Shown one piece after another: positions 55,302 to 63,443 of a DNA stretch of 64,000 nucleotides; position 1 is the first letter of the stretch, and every line of letters starts with the position of its first letter. This stretch comes from Burkholderia sp. Ac-20365 (GTDB taxonomy: Bacteria; Pseudomonadota; Gammaproteobacteria; Burkholderiales; Burkholderiaceae). Location of the stretch: positions 297,610 to 361,609 of the forward strand of contig NZ_JAAGPI010000007.1 of the NCBI RefSeq assembly GCF_017104715.1, written 5' to 3'. The translations under genes were made by a program, and so were the position numbers. The notes under the pieces are model-generated. The model did no database searches. It was not told where the DNA came from and saw only the letters and a list, made by a program, of their open reading frames with translations.

Positions 55302-56192
55302 TCAAGCAGACAGCAAATGGTCGAGATAGATATTCAACAGTAAATGCTTATAAGCGTTGAAAGAAAAGCTTGCGTTAAGACGCGCACAACTACAACTGCG
55401 TCGCACGAAGAGGCTCTTGCTGCGCGGCGTTTCGAAATTATTTGCAGCCAGAAAATCTGCGCCATAGAACGAGGCAAGTTCGGCGAACACGCGACGATCG
55501 ACGGTCGCGGGTGTGCACGACCGATCGCCGAGTAGATCGAGGAGCACTTGATATCGTTGGATTTGCACTTGGACCGGTATCGTCAGTCCTGCGAGCATCA
55601 GTTGTGACGCCGTGGCAATCTTTTCCAGAAGATGTCGCTCCGTCAGGAAGGCAATTGCCTTCCCTTGTGCATCGAAGGGCAACGTATTGAGATTTTTGTG
55701 GTAACTCTGCCACATCGGCACGTCAGTCGTATACAGTGTTTGCCGATGGATCGTGCAGATGCACACACCGGGCAAGAGATGTTCGCGATGCCAGTACGTT
55801 TCACCGAATTTTTGTAGATCTTCGTCCAAACATGTAGGGCAATATTTTAAATAGAAACGATTCTGTCGAGTTGTCCCCTCAATGAAATTGAATCTGACGA
55901 ATGTAACGGGGCGGTCCGTCAAAAGGTCTACCCACATCGCTTGATGCTGAGCGGAGGTAAGAAACGCGGCAACATATGGGAAGAACGTGTTACGTTGTAT
56001 CAAATCAGCGCATGTGACCTTTGTCAAATCCGATAGAGTGGGGAGGGCGAATGGCCGTGCGATACTGGCATACAACGTTTGAAGACTCAGTATGTCCCGA
56101 AATACCTCTGACAGGGAAAGTCCAAAATGCCGTGCCGCACGGATGAGCATACTCAGCGTTGGTTCATCCGGATAAGGGCGGGGAAAGTACAT
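55302..56192 (-). CDS. tniQ: TniQ family transposition protein
   Basis: A 296-residue TniQ/TnsD-type protein. The N-terminal PRPYPDEPTLSMLIRAARHF is the TniQ opening. The zinc-finger part has Cys118 and Cys121 (YCPTCLDED), then YWHREHLLPGVCICTIH with Cys144 or Cys146 and His149. It is much shorter than Tn7 TnsD (508 residues) and lacks its C-terminal DNA-binding half, resembling small TniQ forms that need a partner for target recognition. It is oriented like tnsABC but separated by the frameshifted 53622 gene, an unusual order. Confidence 0.85.
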   Translation of the reverse strand: MYFPRPYPDEPTLSMLIRAARHFGLSLSEVFRDILSLQTLYASIARPFALPTLSDLTKVTCADLIQRNTFFPYVAAFLTSAQHQAMWVDLLTDRPVTFVRFNFIEGTTRQNRFYLKYCPTCLDEDLQKFGETYWHREHLLPGVCICTIHRQTLYTTDVPMWQSYHKNLNTLPFDAQGKAIAFLTERHLLEKIATASQLMLAGLTIPVQVQIQRYQVLLDLLGDRSCTPATVDRRVFAELASFYGADFLAANNFETPRSKSLFVRRSCSCARLNASFSFNAYKHLLLNIYLDHLLSA

Positions 56193-56235
56193 CTCTAGTT
56201 GCCGACCAGCGGTTACTGGGTGCGGATGAGTCGGT

Positions 56236-56790
56236 TCATTGCCGCCGCGGGATGCTCGGGTGACGGCTCAGACCGGCACGAGCCTTCAGAGCGTCCTCTG
56301 TCACGATAGGGAGCAGGACAAAGTCTGCCTCGAGCATTTCGATGTATGTGCAAGGAAAAATCAGAAAGATCTGTAGGACCCACTCCCCGTTGTTTGCACG
56401 CTTCGCAGAATAAGGGTGGAGGATCTCACCATCGCATCGCACTCTATCGAAGCGCAAAAATCGTCTATTTGGATAGCTACCGCGGGTCGCCGTGTTTTCT
56501 TCGTTGAGCAGGGTAAAAAAATCATCTGGGTTTTGCTTCGGATAGATCGACGCCTGAGACTGTCGGAGCCGGTCAACGATGAGTGCGACAATGTCGGGGT
56601 AGCATTCTTCCATGTCCTTCTCATCGAGCACCATTTCGCGAACGATGTACGGCGGACCTTGGTACCAGATCGGATCCTCGTGAACAAGCTTGATCGCCGC
56701 TACGGTTCTGGATCCGATGTCCGTACACCGCCACTTAAGGCCGGCAGGCCCAAGAAATTCCTGACCGAGGCGGAAGTCAGTATGTTTCAC
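56236..56790 (-). CDS. Conserved hypothetical protein of accessory regions
   Basis: A 184-residue protein starting MKHTDFRLGQEFLGPAGLKW then RCTDIGSRTVAAI. This opening, with RxGQEF and a following RCTDIGSRTV, is found in small proteins on plasmids and genomic islands of Burkholderiaceae, as far as I recall. The rest is acidic and has no catalytic motif I can name. It may be a beta-barrel-like or SH3-like domain. It lies upstream of tniQ in the same direction, 44 bases apart. Function unknown. Confidence 0.6.
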   Translation of the reverse strand: MKHTDFRLGQEFLGPAGLKWRCTDIGSRTVAAIKLVHEDPIWYQGPPYIVREMVLDEKDMEECYPDIVALIVDRLRQSQASIYPKQNPDDFFTLLNEENTATRGSYPNRRFLRFDRVRCDGEILHPYSAKRANNGEWVLQIFLIFPCTYIEMLEADFVLLPIVTEDALKARAGLSRHPSIPRRQ

Positions 56791-56984
56791 AATGTCCCAA
56801 TCCCCGATTGAACGACTTGGATCACACTCACGAAGAAATAAGGGTCCGATATATGCCCTGTCGGATAGCAGTGACTCTATATCGAGAGACCGTTTTGGCT
56901 TCTGAGCGAACTGGCGGATGGCATCCGTCTTCTACGCATTCCGCGTATCGATACACTATCAATATATATGTTTATATTTGGTTG

Positions 56985-57380
56985 TTCAAGACGACTTCTT
57001 ACTTGGATTAGCGGTCGAAGTGACAGCCAGCGCCGGCATATCGCTGGGCTGACCCGACGCATCCGGGTTGAGCGTGCGGTCTTTTCCTTGGCCGGTTGTT
57101 TTTGACGCGGCTGGATCCGCTTTCCGGCACGTTTGCGCTCATCATTCTTGGCGGGGCGGACGGGGGGCGTAGGAATCTTAAGCGACGGCGTCGAAATATC
57201 CTCGTATTCGACAGACGATTGATAATAGATATTGTGATGATGCTGGATTTCGACTTGAAGCGTGTTTGATTTTAGACTACCCTCAAATTCAACATAAATG
57301 TTGAATTTGAGGGTAGTCGGTCGGTCGGGGGACTGTGGATTGACGGTGGTCACGGATGCGAACGCGTTGCACGCGGGCAT
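56985..57380 (-). pseudogene. Frameshifted small hypothetical gene
   Basis: From ATG 57380 the frame reads MPACNAFASVTTVNPQSPDR, then TLKFNIYVEFEGSL and PPVRPAKNDERKRAGK. After that another frame looks coding to its stop at 56985: ADPAASKTTGQGKDRTLNPD then PSDMPALAVTSTANPSKKSS. So a frameshift at about 57110-57120 splits the gene. Total length would be about 130 residues with a polar, Lys/Pro-rich C-terminus. The perfect 21-base inverted repeat at 57275-57318 lies inside it and encodes TLKFNIYVEFEGSL. No family recognised. Confidence 0.4.
57275..57318. repeat. Perfect 21-bp inverted repeat with 2-bp spacer
   Basis: The arm GACTACCCTCAAATTCAACA plus T at 57275-57295 is repeated exactly in reverse complement at 57298-57318, separated by AA. 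Such a long, almost spacer-free dyad is improbable by chance. It lies inside a broken reading frame, so it may be an insertion scar, a recombination or resolution site, or an operator. Confidence 0.8.
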
Positions 57381-57524
57381 GAGTCTCTGGATCGGGCTGG
57401 CGCCATCACTTGGCGGGTAAGAGAGCGTACGCCGAATGCGCTAACAGGGTGGCGATCGAAGAGTCCGTGCGGTCATGTAACGAGTTCGATCGAAACTATT
57501 CGCTCTCGTGATCGGGAGAAGACG

Positions 57525-57800
57525 GTGACGCAAATCGAAACGCTGGCGGCTGAAGCGTCAGGACTTTACGAGGCTCTTGAAGATACAGGGCGACGTGTGA
57601 CGGAGGTTCTACGTTTGGTCGACGAGTCCTTACTTTCCGAACTCCTGGCGACGTTTGAATCGGAGGAAATGGCGGCCGGCTGGCTGGTCGGCCGGACAAT
57701 AGGGTTCGGGGGGCGTAGTGCGCTTGACCTGCTAGCGCAAGGCAAGAGGGAGAAGGTCTTGCAGGTCCTGCATCATTTGCGATATGGCCTTTGCACGTGA
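57525..57800 (+). CDS. Small protein with ParS/MbcA-like C-terminal domain
   Basis: A 91-residue acidic, helical protein: MTQIETLAAEASGLYEALED, then AAGWLVGRTIGFGGRSALDL and LLAQGKREKVLQVLHHLRYG. The last part resembles the toxin-binding DUF2384 domain of MbcA/ParS antitoxins (GG-x-PLDLL pattern), but the helix-turn-helix usually before it is missing. It uses a GTG start with GGGAGAAG upstream. The next gene, a HAD-like protein, follows after 44 bases. A toxin-antitoxin role is possible but no RES or ParT toxin is nearby. Confidence 0.6.
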   Translation: MTQIETLAAEASGLYEALEDTGRRVTEVLRLVDESLLSELLATFESEEMAAGWLVGRTIGFGGRSALDLLAQGKREKVLQVLHHLRYGLCT

Positions 57801-57844
57801 GTCGTGCGCGATCTGCGTGGTCGTTGTCAGCGGGGCGGCTGAGT

Positions 57845-58405
57845 ATGTCGCCATCAAGGGCGACAGCAATTGCTCCGCCTACCGTAACAGGCGGGCTCAT
57901 ACTGTACCTGGATTTTGATGGCGTCCTGCATCCGTCTGACGTCTGGCGGCGCGCAGGTAGGCCACCTTACGTCAAAAGTCCGCCGGGCCATCGGGTATTT
58001 GAGCACGCGGATCTGCTGGTTGAGGTGTTGGCACCATTTCCGGACATCCGCATCGTCCTATCAACCAGTTGGGTGAGCGTATTTAAAGGAGTTGTCAAGG
58101 CTGCTCGCTACCTGCCCGAAGAACTTCGATTGCGGGTGATTGGAGCGACCTGGCACAGTGCAATGGATGGATCAGTCTTCGCGCGATTGCCTCGGAGCTT
58201 GCAAATATTGACGGACGTCCATCGCAGAAGGCCGATGGCTTGGCTCGCGCTCGACGACGATGATGAGGAGTGGCCTGCATGGTGCCGTAGCCGACTTATT
58301 CACACGCATCCAGTTTTGGGAATCGGTGACGTGGTCGCACTGACAAAACTGCGCAACAAACTTTCTCTCGAGATGGTAGACAGTCGAGTCAAGAGGGAAG
58401 GGTAA
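57845..58405 (+). CDS. HAD-fold protein (HAD domain of Swiss Army Knife RNA repair type)
   Basis: A 186-residue HAD-like phosphatase. The N-terminal motif LYLDFDGVLHPSDVW gives the nucleophile Asp and second Asp, STSWV carries the motif II Ser/Thr, and WLALDDDDEEWPAW the acidic motif IV. The small size and the phrase DGVLHP match the stand-alone HAD domain named from Swiss Army Knife RNA repair proteins. ATG 57845 gives 15 residues before the first strand; a TTG at 57791 would overlap the upstream gene. Substrate unknown. Confidence 0.7.
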   Translation: MSPSRATAIAPPTVTGGLILYLDFDGVLHPSDVWRRAGRPPYVKSPPGHRVFEHADLLVEVLAPFPDIRIVLSTSWVSVFKGVVKAARYLPEELRLRVIGATWHSAMDGSVFARLPRSLQILTDVHRRRPMAWLALDDDDEEWPAWCRSRLIHTHPVLGIGDVVALTKLRNKLSLEMVDSRVKREG

Positions 58406-58593
58406 GCGAAGGAAGTGAGGGTTAAGTGTTTCGGTCGATGAGGGACACCGCATTCGCTACTGTGTGTTTTGGCGGTCGTCAAGTTTGCACCGATGCGAGA
58501 GCCATTCTTTCGCGCTCAACGATCACGGGAGATGGAAGTCCTGATGCCGTTTTCATTGATCGCTGAGCGTCAGTTGGACGCGCGGAGATTCCT

Positions 58594-59248
58594 TTGTTTG
58601 ACTGCCAGCACCGTGACGGCAACTTGGTCCCCGTATGCATTTGCGATCGGTGCGGTCGACCCATGTACCCCGCAGATTGTGAGTATTGGGAGAAGCAATC
58701 GCTAGCCTGGCGGACGGGTCCGCACTCAATCTTCGGTGCCAGCGAGAGCGTACGCATCGACTTGCGCCCGCACTGTGTGCGCAGAGTACTGGGGCTATGG
58801 CTGAACATATGTGACCCAGGCTATGAGGAGGCTGGATGCTCGTCCGCCCTGGCATTTCGTGACGAACTGCTCGCAAAGGACTGGCCGGACAGCGAGCGGA
58901 TTGCCGCGCGGCTGGGCATGCCATCGAAGGATGTGGCTGAATACGTCCACCGTTTGCAAACGGACGGCATCATTTTCGGGGTATGGAATGAGCCCCGTCG
59001 GCGCTATGTCTATCCTGATTTCCAGTTCGATCACGAGGGTCATGCGCTTCCGGACATCGCAAACGCTGCTCGCGATTCTTCCGGACCGCGGCACAAAAAG
59101 CGATGGATGGGATCGCGCGTGGTGGTTCTACGCGTCGTGCCGGCTGCTCGGTGGTGCGAAACCGGTCGACGCCTTTGCGGACGCTCCGAAGCGTGTGATC
59201 GACGCAGCGATCGCCCAGTTCAGAAAACCGAAGGAGGCTGCATGGTAA
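58594..59248 (+). pseudogene. Frameshifted hypothetical gene with HTH-like C-terminal part
   Basis: From a TTG at 58594 the frame reads FDCQHRDGNLVPVCICDRCG with a Cys-rich, possibly metal-binding N-part, then ERIAARLGMPSKDVAEYVHR (helix-turn-helix-like) and RRYVYPDFQFDHEGHALPDI. Homology-like continuation then shifts frame at about 59065: LLAILPDRGTKSDGWDRAWW and then FADAPKRVIDAAIAQF to the stop at 59248. The closing part (PDFQF, GWDRAWW, RVIDAA) recalls MbcA/ParS-type C-termini. A single-base change breaks the gene. The start is unsure, because no ATG fits. Confidence 0.5.
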
Positions 59249-60253
59249 CCCGTGCGAAAAGACTGCGTCTATGGGGAAAGCGGCGGAAAAACGGCCGACT
59301 AGCGTTCTAACGGATCCAAACAGACTACGGATATCGAGGAGCAATCTGATAGGGCGTCCGCTTATGACCAAAACAAACCGATGAAACAGACGGCGATAGG
59401 CGTACGAAGGCAACGAGTAAATTGAGGCTCTCGTAATTGTTTTCGCCGGCTAGGCGCGAGTGGGCAATAAACGCTTCAAAAGGAGCAGATGGTCTAGTGC
59501 CGTTCATCTCGTTGGCCGCGATTCACTGTGCGAACACATCGCTTTCAAGCGCGGAAGTCGTCAATGAAAACGGCTTTCGGCATCGGGCAGCGAGCGCCGG
59601 TGCCGAACGGTTAGCCGGCGAAAAGACTACGGACATAGGGAGTGCTTGATGCCCAGGGCCGCTCGATCAAATGCAGCAACGCGGATCCGGTGCGGCGGAC
59701 ATCGTAGCTTTTTTCAGGGGGGCCATGGATTCGTAAAAGGATCCACCGTCGAGACGTAGACCCAGGATTGAAGCGGAGGTCTGTGATGAAGCGATGTCTT
59801 GAGGACGGGAGCAATCCGGCGGAGGAGTCACTGGCGATCTGGAACGGCCAGTGAAAAAGCTGGATGGGCCGCTTCACCGGGCGCGGATTACGCTTAGGCC
59901 CATTGACCCGGAGGTGATGCGCGACCGGCGGCAAAGAGAAATATGGGTACGATTGGGTGTCTGCCCGGACGAGCAAAAATCTGCGAGTTCGACTGACGAT
60001 GAATAGAGGGTTGCCCAGTCTTTTGGAATCAATCAAGCGCTGTGGAAAGGACAGTTTGAACGATACACAGGCCTGGTCGCGATCGGACAGATCCTTTCAT
60101 GACGGGATTTGATGGTTTGAGCTCCAGGACGAAGACAGGGAAAGTCGGCATGACTTTCCGCAGCGAATACAGTTGCGAAGAAAGTGAGTGGACGAATGGC
60201 ATCCGGGGAGCGGATGAAGCATTCGGCACTTTCACATTAGCTGCACGCATAAT
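59249..60253. other. About 1 kb without a supported gene
   Basis: Open frames exist on both strands but none reads like a protein; several short coding-like pieces (for example near 59995, MNRGLPSLLESIKRC) are broken by stops. It looks like decayed mobile DNA. I found no inverted repeat ends, tRNA or array. Confidence 0.5.
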
Positions 60254-60469
60254 TCACAAATGATTGTCGACCCACGCGCGTGCCCATTCGAGGCCGATGT
60301 GTTCCGCATCCATCTCCGAATCGGCAACGCCCAGAATGCCTGACGCCTCGGCGAACTTGCCAGCCTTCGTAACGGTTCCGCTGGCGGCATAGCGTTCGCG
60401 CTCGGGCGCCGGCTGCTCGAGGATCGCGTGGCCCCACAGCACATAGCCCCGATAGGTCTCGCTTTGCAT
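60254..60469 (-). CDS. Small conserved hypothetical protein
   Basis: A 71-residue protein beginning MQSETYRGYVLWGHAILEQP and ending EHIGLEWARAWVDNHL. It looks like a single small alpha/beta domain with no catalytic motif. The start overlaps the upstream gene's stop by one base (TGATG type), so it is the third gene of a coupled set reading away from the LexA box at 61162. Similar small proteins are widespread in Burkholderiaceae, as far as I recall. Function unknown. Confidence 0.65.
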   Translation of the reverse strand: MQSETYRGYVLWGHAILEQPAPERERYAASGTVTKAGKFAEASGILGVADSEMDAEHIGLEWARAWVDNHL

Positions 60470-60816
60470 CAGCGTTCCACCTTGGCACGCATGGTCCTGC
60501 CGTCCACGCGAAGCACGTTCCCCTCGGGCGTCAACTGACGCGGGATGTCGTCGAACGTTGGCCGGCTCGCCTGACTTGCTGCCCGCACGGGAGCGGCAGA
60601 AAAAGGGGCGTGCACAACCACACGTCGGGGCGAATGGCGATGAGCCATGCGGCCGTCCGCTTTCTCATGGTTAGACCCCTTGCGGGACGGCTGATCGTGA
60701 TGCCCGCCAGCCGCGCCGCGCGCCTCTGGCGGATTCCAGATTTCAACGTATCGTTCGCCGGCACATGCGGCCGAGACCGTTATCAATGCCGCCAGTCCGC
60801 AGATCACTGCTTTCAC
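60469..60816 (-). CDS. Small secreted hypothetical protein
   Basis: A 115-residue protein with a GTG start overlapping the previous stop as GTGA. The N-terminus, VKAVICGLAALITVSAACAG, has a signal peptide with a likely cut after ACA. The mature part, ERYVEIWNPPEARG and onward, is rich in His, Arg and Pro and probably disordered; it ends RQLTPEGNVLRVDGRTMRAK. It is the middle gene of the three-gene set. No function assigned. Confidence 0.6.
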   Translation of the reverse strand: MKAVICGLAALITVSAACAGERYVEIWNPPEARGAAGGHHDQPSRKGSNHEKADGRMAHRHSPRRVVVHAPFSAAPVRAASQASRPTFDDIPRQLTPEGNVLRVDGRTMRAKVER

Positions 60817-61127
60817 AGGTTGTTTCTCCGAGCTTGCATAGCAAGGTGTGTTGAACAGCTCATCTGCTGCGCGACACAACTTCCGTCGCAGCCTGAACAA
60901 AAATGCCGGCCGCGCACGGACTCATTGACCCGCCACGCGAGACCCGACGGCGAGCCCGTGCCGACCGAGCGGCCATTTTCGCACGCGTAGAAACTCGGCT
61001 CACCGGCTTTCCCCTGGCGAATGGCGAGGTCGATCACATCGTCGCCAAAGGCGTCGCGAAGCGACCGCACGAATTCTGCAACTTCCGGCATCGGGTGAGA
61101 TTGCGGCTTGCGAACCCGGGCGTCCAT
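60813..61127 (-). CDS. Small Cys-rich hypothetical protein
   Basis: A 104-residue protein: PEVAEFVRSLRDAFGDDVID, then AIRQGKAGEPSFYACENGRS and VGTGSP, then a Cys cluster RHFCSGCDGSCVAQQMSCST. The Cys spacing (C-x2-C-x3-C-x6-C) suggests a metal site or disulfides. It is the first gene of a tightly overlapping set with 60816 and 60469. The perfect LexA box at 61162-61177 lies 35 bases upstream of its start, so it may be SOS-induced. I do not recognise the family. Confidence 0.65.
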   Translation of the reverse strand: MDARVRKPQSHPMPEVAEFVRSLRDAFGDDVIDLAIRQGKAGEPSFYACENGRSVGTGSPSGLAWRVNESVRGRHFCSGCDGSCVAQQMSCSTHLAMQARRNNL

Positions 61128-61161
61128 ATGGATCTCTGGCAGGTAGGAAAGGTCTATGATA

Positions 61162-61177
61162 CTGTATATTTATACAG
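61162..61177. promoter_or_regulatory. LexA (SOS) box between divergent genes
   Basis: CTGTATATTTATACAG fits CTGT-N8-ACAG exactly and is flanked to give TACTGTATATTTATACAGTA, nearly identical to the ideal E. coli site. It lies 16 bases before imuA and 34 bases before the divergent Cys-rich gene, so LexA bound here would block both directions. Confidence 0.9.
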
Positions 61178-61193
61178 TATTGTTGTGACGCCC

Positions 61194-61904
61194 ATGAACG
61201 CATCATCTGTCTGCCCGGAAGATATCCACCCGTCGATCTGGCGCGCGTCGCAGCTTGCGCACGGGCGCGGACGGGTGGTCGAGACGGGGTACCCCGTGTT
61301 GTCGCGCGAATTTCCCGGGGGCGGATGGCCAGTCGCGGCGCTGGTCGACCTTCTGGTGCAGCAGGCGGGGATCGGAGAGTTCAGGCTGTTGCGCCCGGCG
61401 CTCACTGCGATACCAGGCGGGTCGGTCGCGCTCGTCAATGCGCCGCATCTGCCGGATGGACTCGGACTGCACTACATCGGCGTTCCGGTTGAGCGGGTGA
61501 TGCTTGTCAAGGCGGCGAATAGCGGGGATGCCCTCTGGTCCGTTGAACAGATACTTCGGGCGGGCACGTGCAGCGCCGTCATTTTCTGGGCGCAGCACGT
61601 GAAGGACTCGTCGCTCAGGCGGCTGCATCTGGCGGCGCAGTCGACGGAAAGCATTTTCGTCATGGTGAGGCCGCTCGCGTCATCGCAGGACTCATCGCCT
61701 GCGACGTTACGGCTCGCATTGCGACCGACGCACGACGGACTGGTGATTGACATCGTTAAGCGTCGAGGTCCCGTGCCGGCCGGGCCAATCTCCGTGACAC
61801 TGCAACCAACGCCCGTCCTGTTTTCGAATCGGGGTCGGGCGGCGAAGCCGGTGCGCGAAGGCGCAGACTACATTGTTGGTGCGCTTGAGCGAGCGCACGT
61901 CTAG
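61194..61904 (+). CDS. imuA: ImuA, SOS-induced translesion synthesis accessory protein
   Basis: A 236-residue RecA/SulA-like protein. Parts IHPSIWRASQLAHGRGRVVE, FPGGGWPVAALVDLLVQQAG, IGEFRLLRPALTAI and VIFWAQHVKDSSLRRLHLAA match ImuA of the imuA-imuB-dnaE2 mutasome. A LexA box directly precedes it, as in known imuA operons. The usual downstream imuB and dnaE2 are absent; a broken SRAP gene follows after 45 bases. Without ImuB its role in mutagenesis here is doubtful unless partners are encoded elsewhere. Confidence 0.85.
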   Translation: MNASSVCPEDIHPSIWRASQLAHGRGRVVETGYPVLSREFPGGGWPVAALVDLLVQQAGIGEFRLLRPALTAIPGGSVALVNAPHLPDGLGLHYIGVPVERVMLVKAANSGDALWSVEQILRAGTCSAVIFWAQHVKDSSLRRLHLAAQSTESIFVMVRPLASSQDSSPATLRLALRPTHDGLVIDIVKRRGPVPAGPISVTLQPTPVLFSNRGRAAKPVREGADYIVGALERAHV

Positions 61905-61949
61905 CGCGTAGACTGGCTGGCGAAGTTTGCCGCGCTGACTGGAGCGACT

Positions 61950-62899
61950 AGGTGCTACTCGGCGCAGATTGAAGCTGATTACAAACGGTACGTGCGGACG
62001 TTCGGCGCACACATGGATATCAGGGAATTTGCGCGGCTCTACTGGGAGCGCGCCGAGGGACGGGTGAAAGCGAAGATTCCTAAGGCGATGGATGACACGT
62101 TTCGCGCGCCACAGTCTGAAAGTGAGCTCGAAATCCGGCGGCTGATCGATCAGTACAACGCGGGTCAGGCAAAGACGCTTGAGGAAGAACTGTTCAGGCA
62201 GCGCGCGAGGCTAGTCGCTGCAGAACGAACGCTGCAAGCAAAACAGACGAAAGCGGCGACCGAAAGCAGGCGCATTGCGGGCGACAAGATCGAAGCGGCG
62301 CTTCGCCGGCTTGATGACATCAGGCGCGGTGAGAGTGAGCCGCGAGACTCGAGAATCTTCCCGGGCTATTATGCGCCCGTATTGGTCGTCGAAGATGGGC
62401 AGCGGGTCGTGAAGCCCATGAGGTACCAGTGCCGCATTGCAGGTAAGCCGGCAAATTACGATTTCAAGTATCCGGGCACCTACAACGCCAGACGGGACAA
62501 CCTCGAAGGTTTCTGGAAGCCCTTGTTCGGATATCAACACGGCGTGGTGATGGTCGACGTTTTTTATGAGAACGTCAGTCGGGCAAAGAAGGAAGGGCGG
62601 GAACTGGCGGAGGGTGAAAAGGACGAGAATCTGGTACTCGAATTCAACGCACGATGCTGGTCGCCTGCCTGTGGTCGGCGTGGTCAGCACCAGGTGAGCC
62701 TGACCTGCTCTCGTTTGCTGCCATAACGGACGAGCCGCCAGAAGAGGTGGCGGCTGCGGGCCACGACCGATGTATCGTGCCGATCAGGGAGGCGCATCTC
62801 GACGCATGGCTGGATCCTGATCCGAAGCATCTGGACGCGTTATACGCGATACTCGACGACAGGGAGCGGCCGTATTACGAGCACCGGATGGCCGCCTGA
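61950..62899 (+). pseudogene. SOS response-associated peptidase (SRAP/YedK) gene, start lost and frameshifted
   Basis: The in-frame reading CYSAQIEADYKRYVRTFGAH then MDIREFARLYWERAEG matches SRAP proteins that begin Met-Cys-Tyr-Ser-Ala-Gln, where Cys2 attaches to abasic sites. Here the codon before Cys is AGG (61950-61952), not ATG, though a GGAG lies 5 bases upstream. Near 62650 the frame shifts; the proper C-terminus MLVACLWSAWSAPGEPDLLS and RPYYEHRMAA continues in another frame to 62899. In between, FWKPLFGYQHGVVMVDVFYE is normal. A GTG at 61992 would omit the catalytic Cys. Two lesions make a pseudogene likely. Confidence 0.75.
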
Positions 62900-62937
62900 C
62901 TGGCTGGCTATTACCGTTCGTCCGAACCGCCAGGCAG

Positions 62938-63249
62938 TCAGTTTCGCTTCCCTTTGAGGGTGAAAGGCGCGAGCAACGCCTCCATGTCGAACTGATGCCC
63001 CTGAAGGAGAAGCAGTCGCGCGTGGAGGACCGTGTTTTCGAGAACAAGCTTGGCGGTGCTCAGGAGGTACAGCGCATGGATGTCGGAGACGGACATGCCT
63101 GTCTCTACGTTGTGGTGACGCTCAACGAGCGAGCTGACAATGAGCCGTCTGAGTTCCTGTTCACCGAACGGCAGGTCTGCATAGTCGATGGGATCTTCTG
63201 CTTCCACTTCGCGAAGCATGTCGACAAGCATTTCCGTGCTCACTTGCAT
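62938..63249 (-). CDS. Small conserved hypothetical protein
   Basis: A 103-residue, mainly helical acidic protein: MQVSTEMLVDMLREVEAEDP, EQELRRLIVSSLVERHHNVE, DIHALYLLSTAKLVLENTVL. The ATG at 63249 has a strong GGGAGGA ribosome site 5 bases upstream, which decides the start over the longer open frame. No known domain is recognised. It stands alone on the minus strand. Confidence 0.65.
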   Translation of the reverse strand: MQVSTEMLVDMLREVEAEDPIDYADLPFGEQELRRLIVSSLVERHHNVETGMSVSDIHALYLLSTAKLVLENTVLHARLLLLQGHQFDMEALLAPFTLKGKRN

Positions 63250-63443
63250 GAATCCTCCCGGAATGAAGGTCAAGATCAGTGCGGTCGAGACATTGTTCTG
63301 TGCACGCAGATTACCAATGACGTTCAACTCAGTCCAGCATTGGCATCGACGGCGGCATCGATTGCGTGCCGTTTTGGCATATCGGGCTCATTGGGCTTTC
63401 CTGACGTCAGTCGGGCGAGCCAGGGTGCGAGCGGTTCGCCCGC

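Larger units (their letters stand above)
46155..56192. mobile_element. Tn7-like transposition module (tnsA, tnsB, tnsC, tniQ)
   Basis: The stretch encodes a TnsA-type endonuclease, a TnsB-type DDE transposase, two TnsC-type ATPases (one decayed), a TniQ protein and two unassigned genes. Its base composition is visibly richer in A/T than the flanks. The left limit is set where the IS5 remnant is cut, at TGTAAGTAATC; Tn7-type ends begin with TGT. A matching ACTTACA lies at 53581-53587, 134 bases before the tnsA start, but no target duplication is visible. The right limit given here includes tniQ and is uncertain. No cargo such as resistance genes is seen within. Confidence 0.7.

Noticed and set aside
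46155..56192. CRISPR-associated transposon
   Set aside because: No cas genes and no repeat-spacer array are present in the element or the window.
57275..57318. Inverted repeat as an intrinsic terminator
   Set aside because: The 2-base spacer is too small for a normal hairpin loop, there is no following T-run, and the arms are A/T-rich.
59611..60036. 141-codon minus-strand frame
   Set aside because: No domain, no ribosome site, irregular composition; it lies in decayed DNA.
61992..62726. GTG at 61992 as the SRAP start
   Set aside because: It would drop the catalytic Cys and the conserved CYSAQ opening, and the frame still breaks near 62650.
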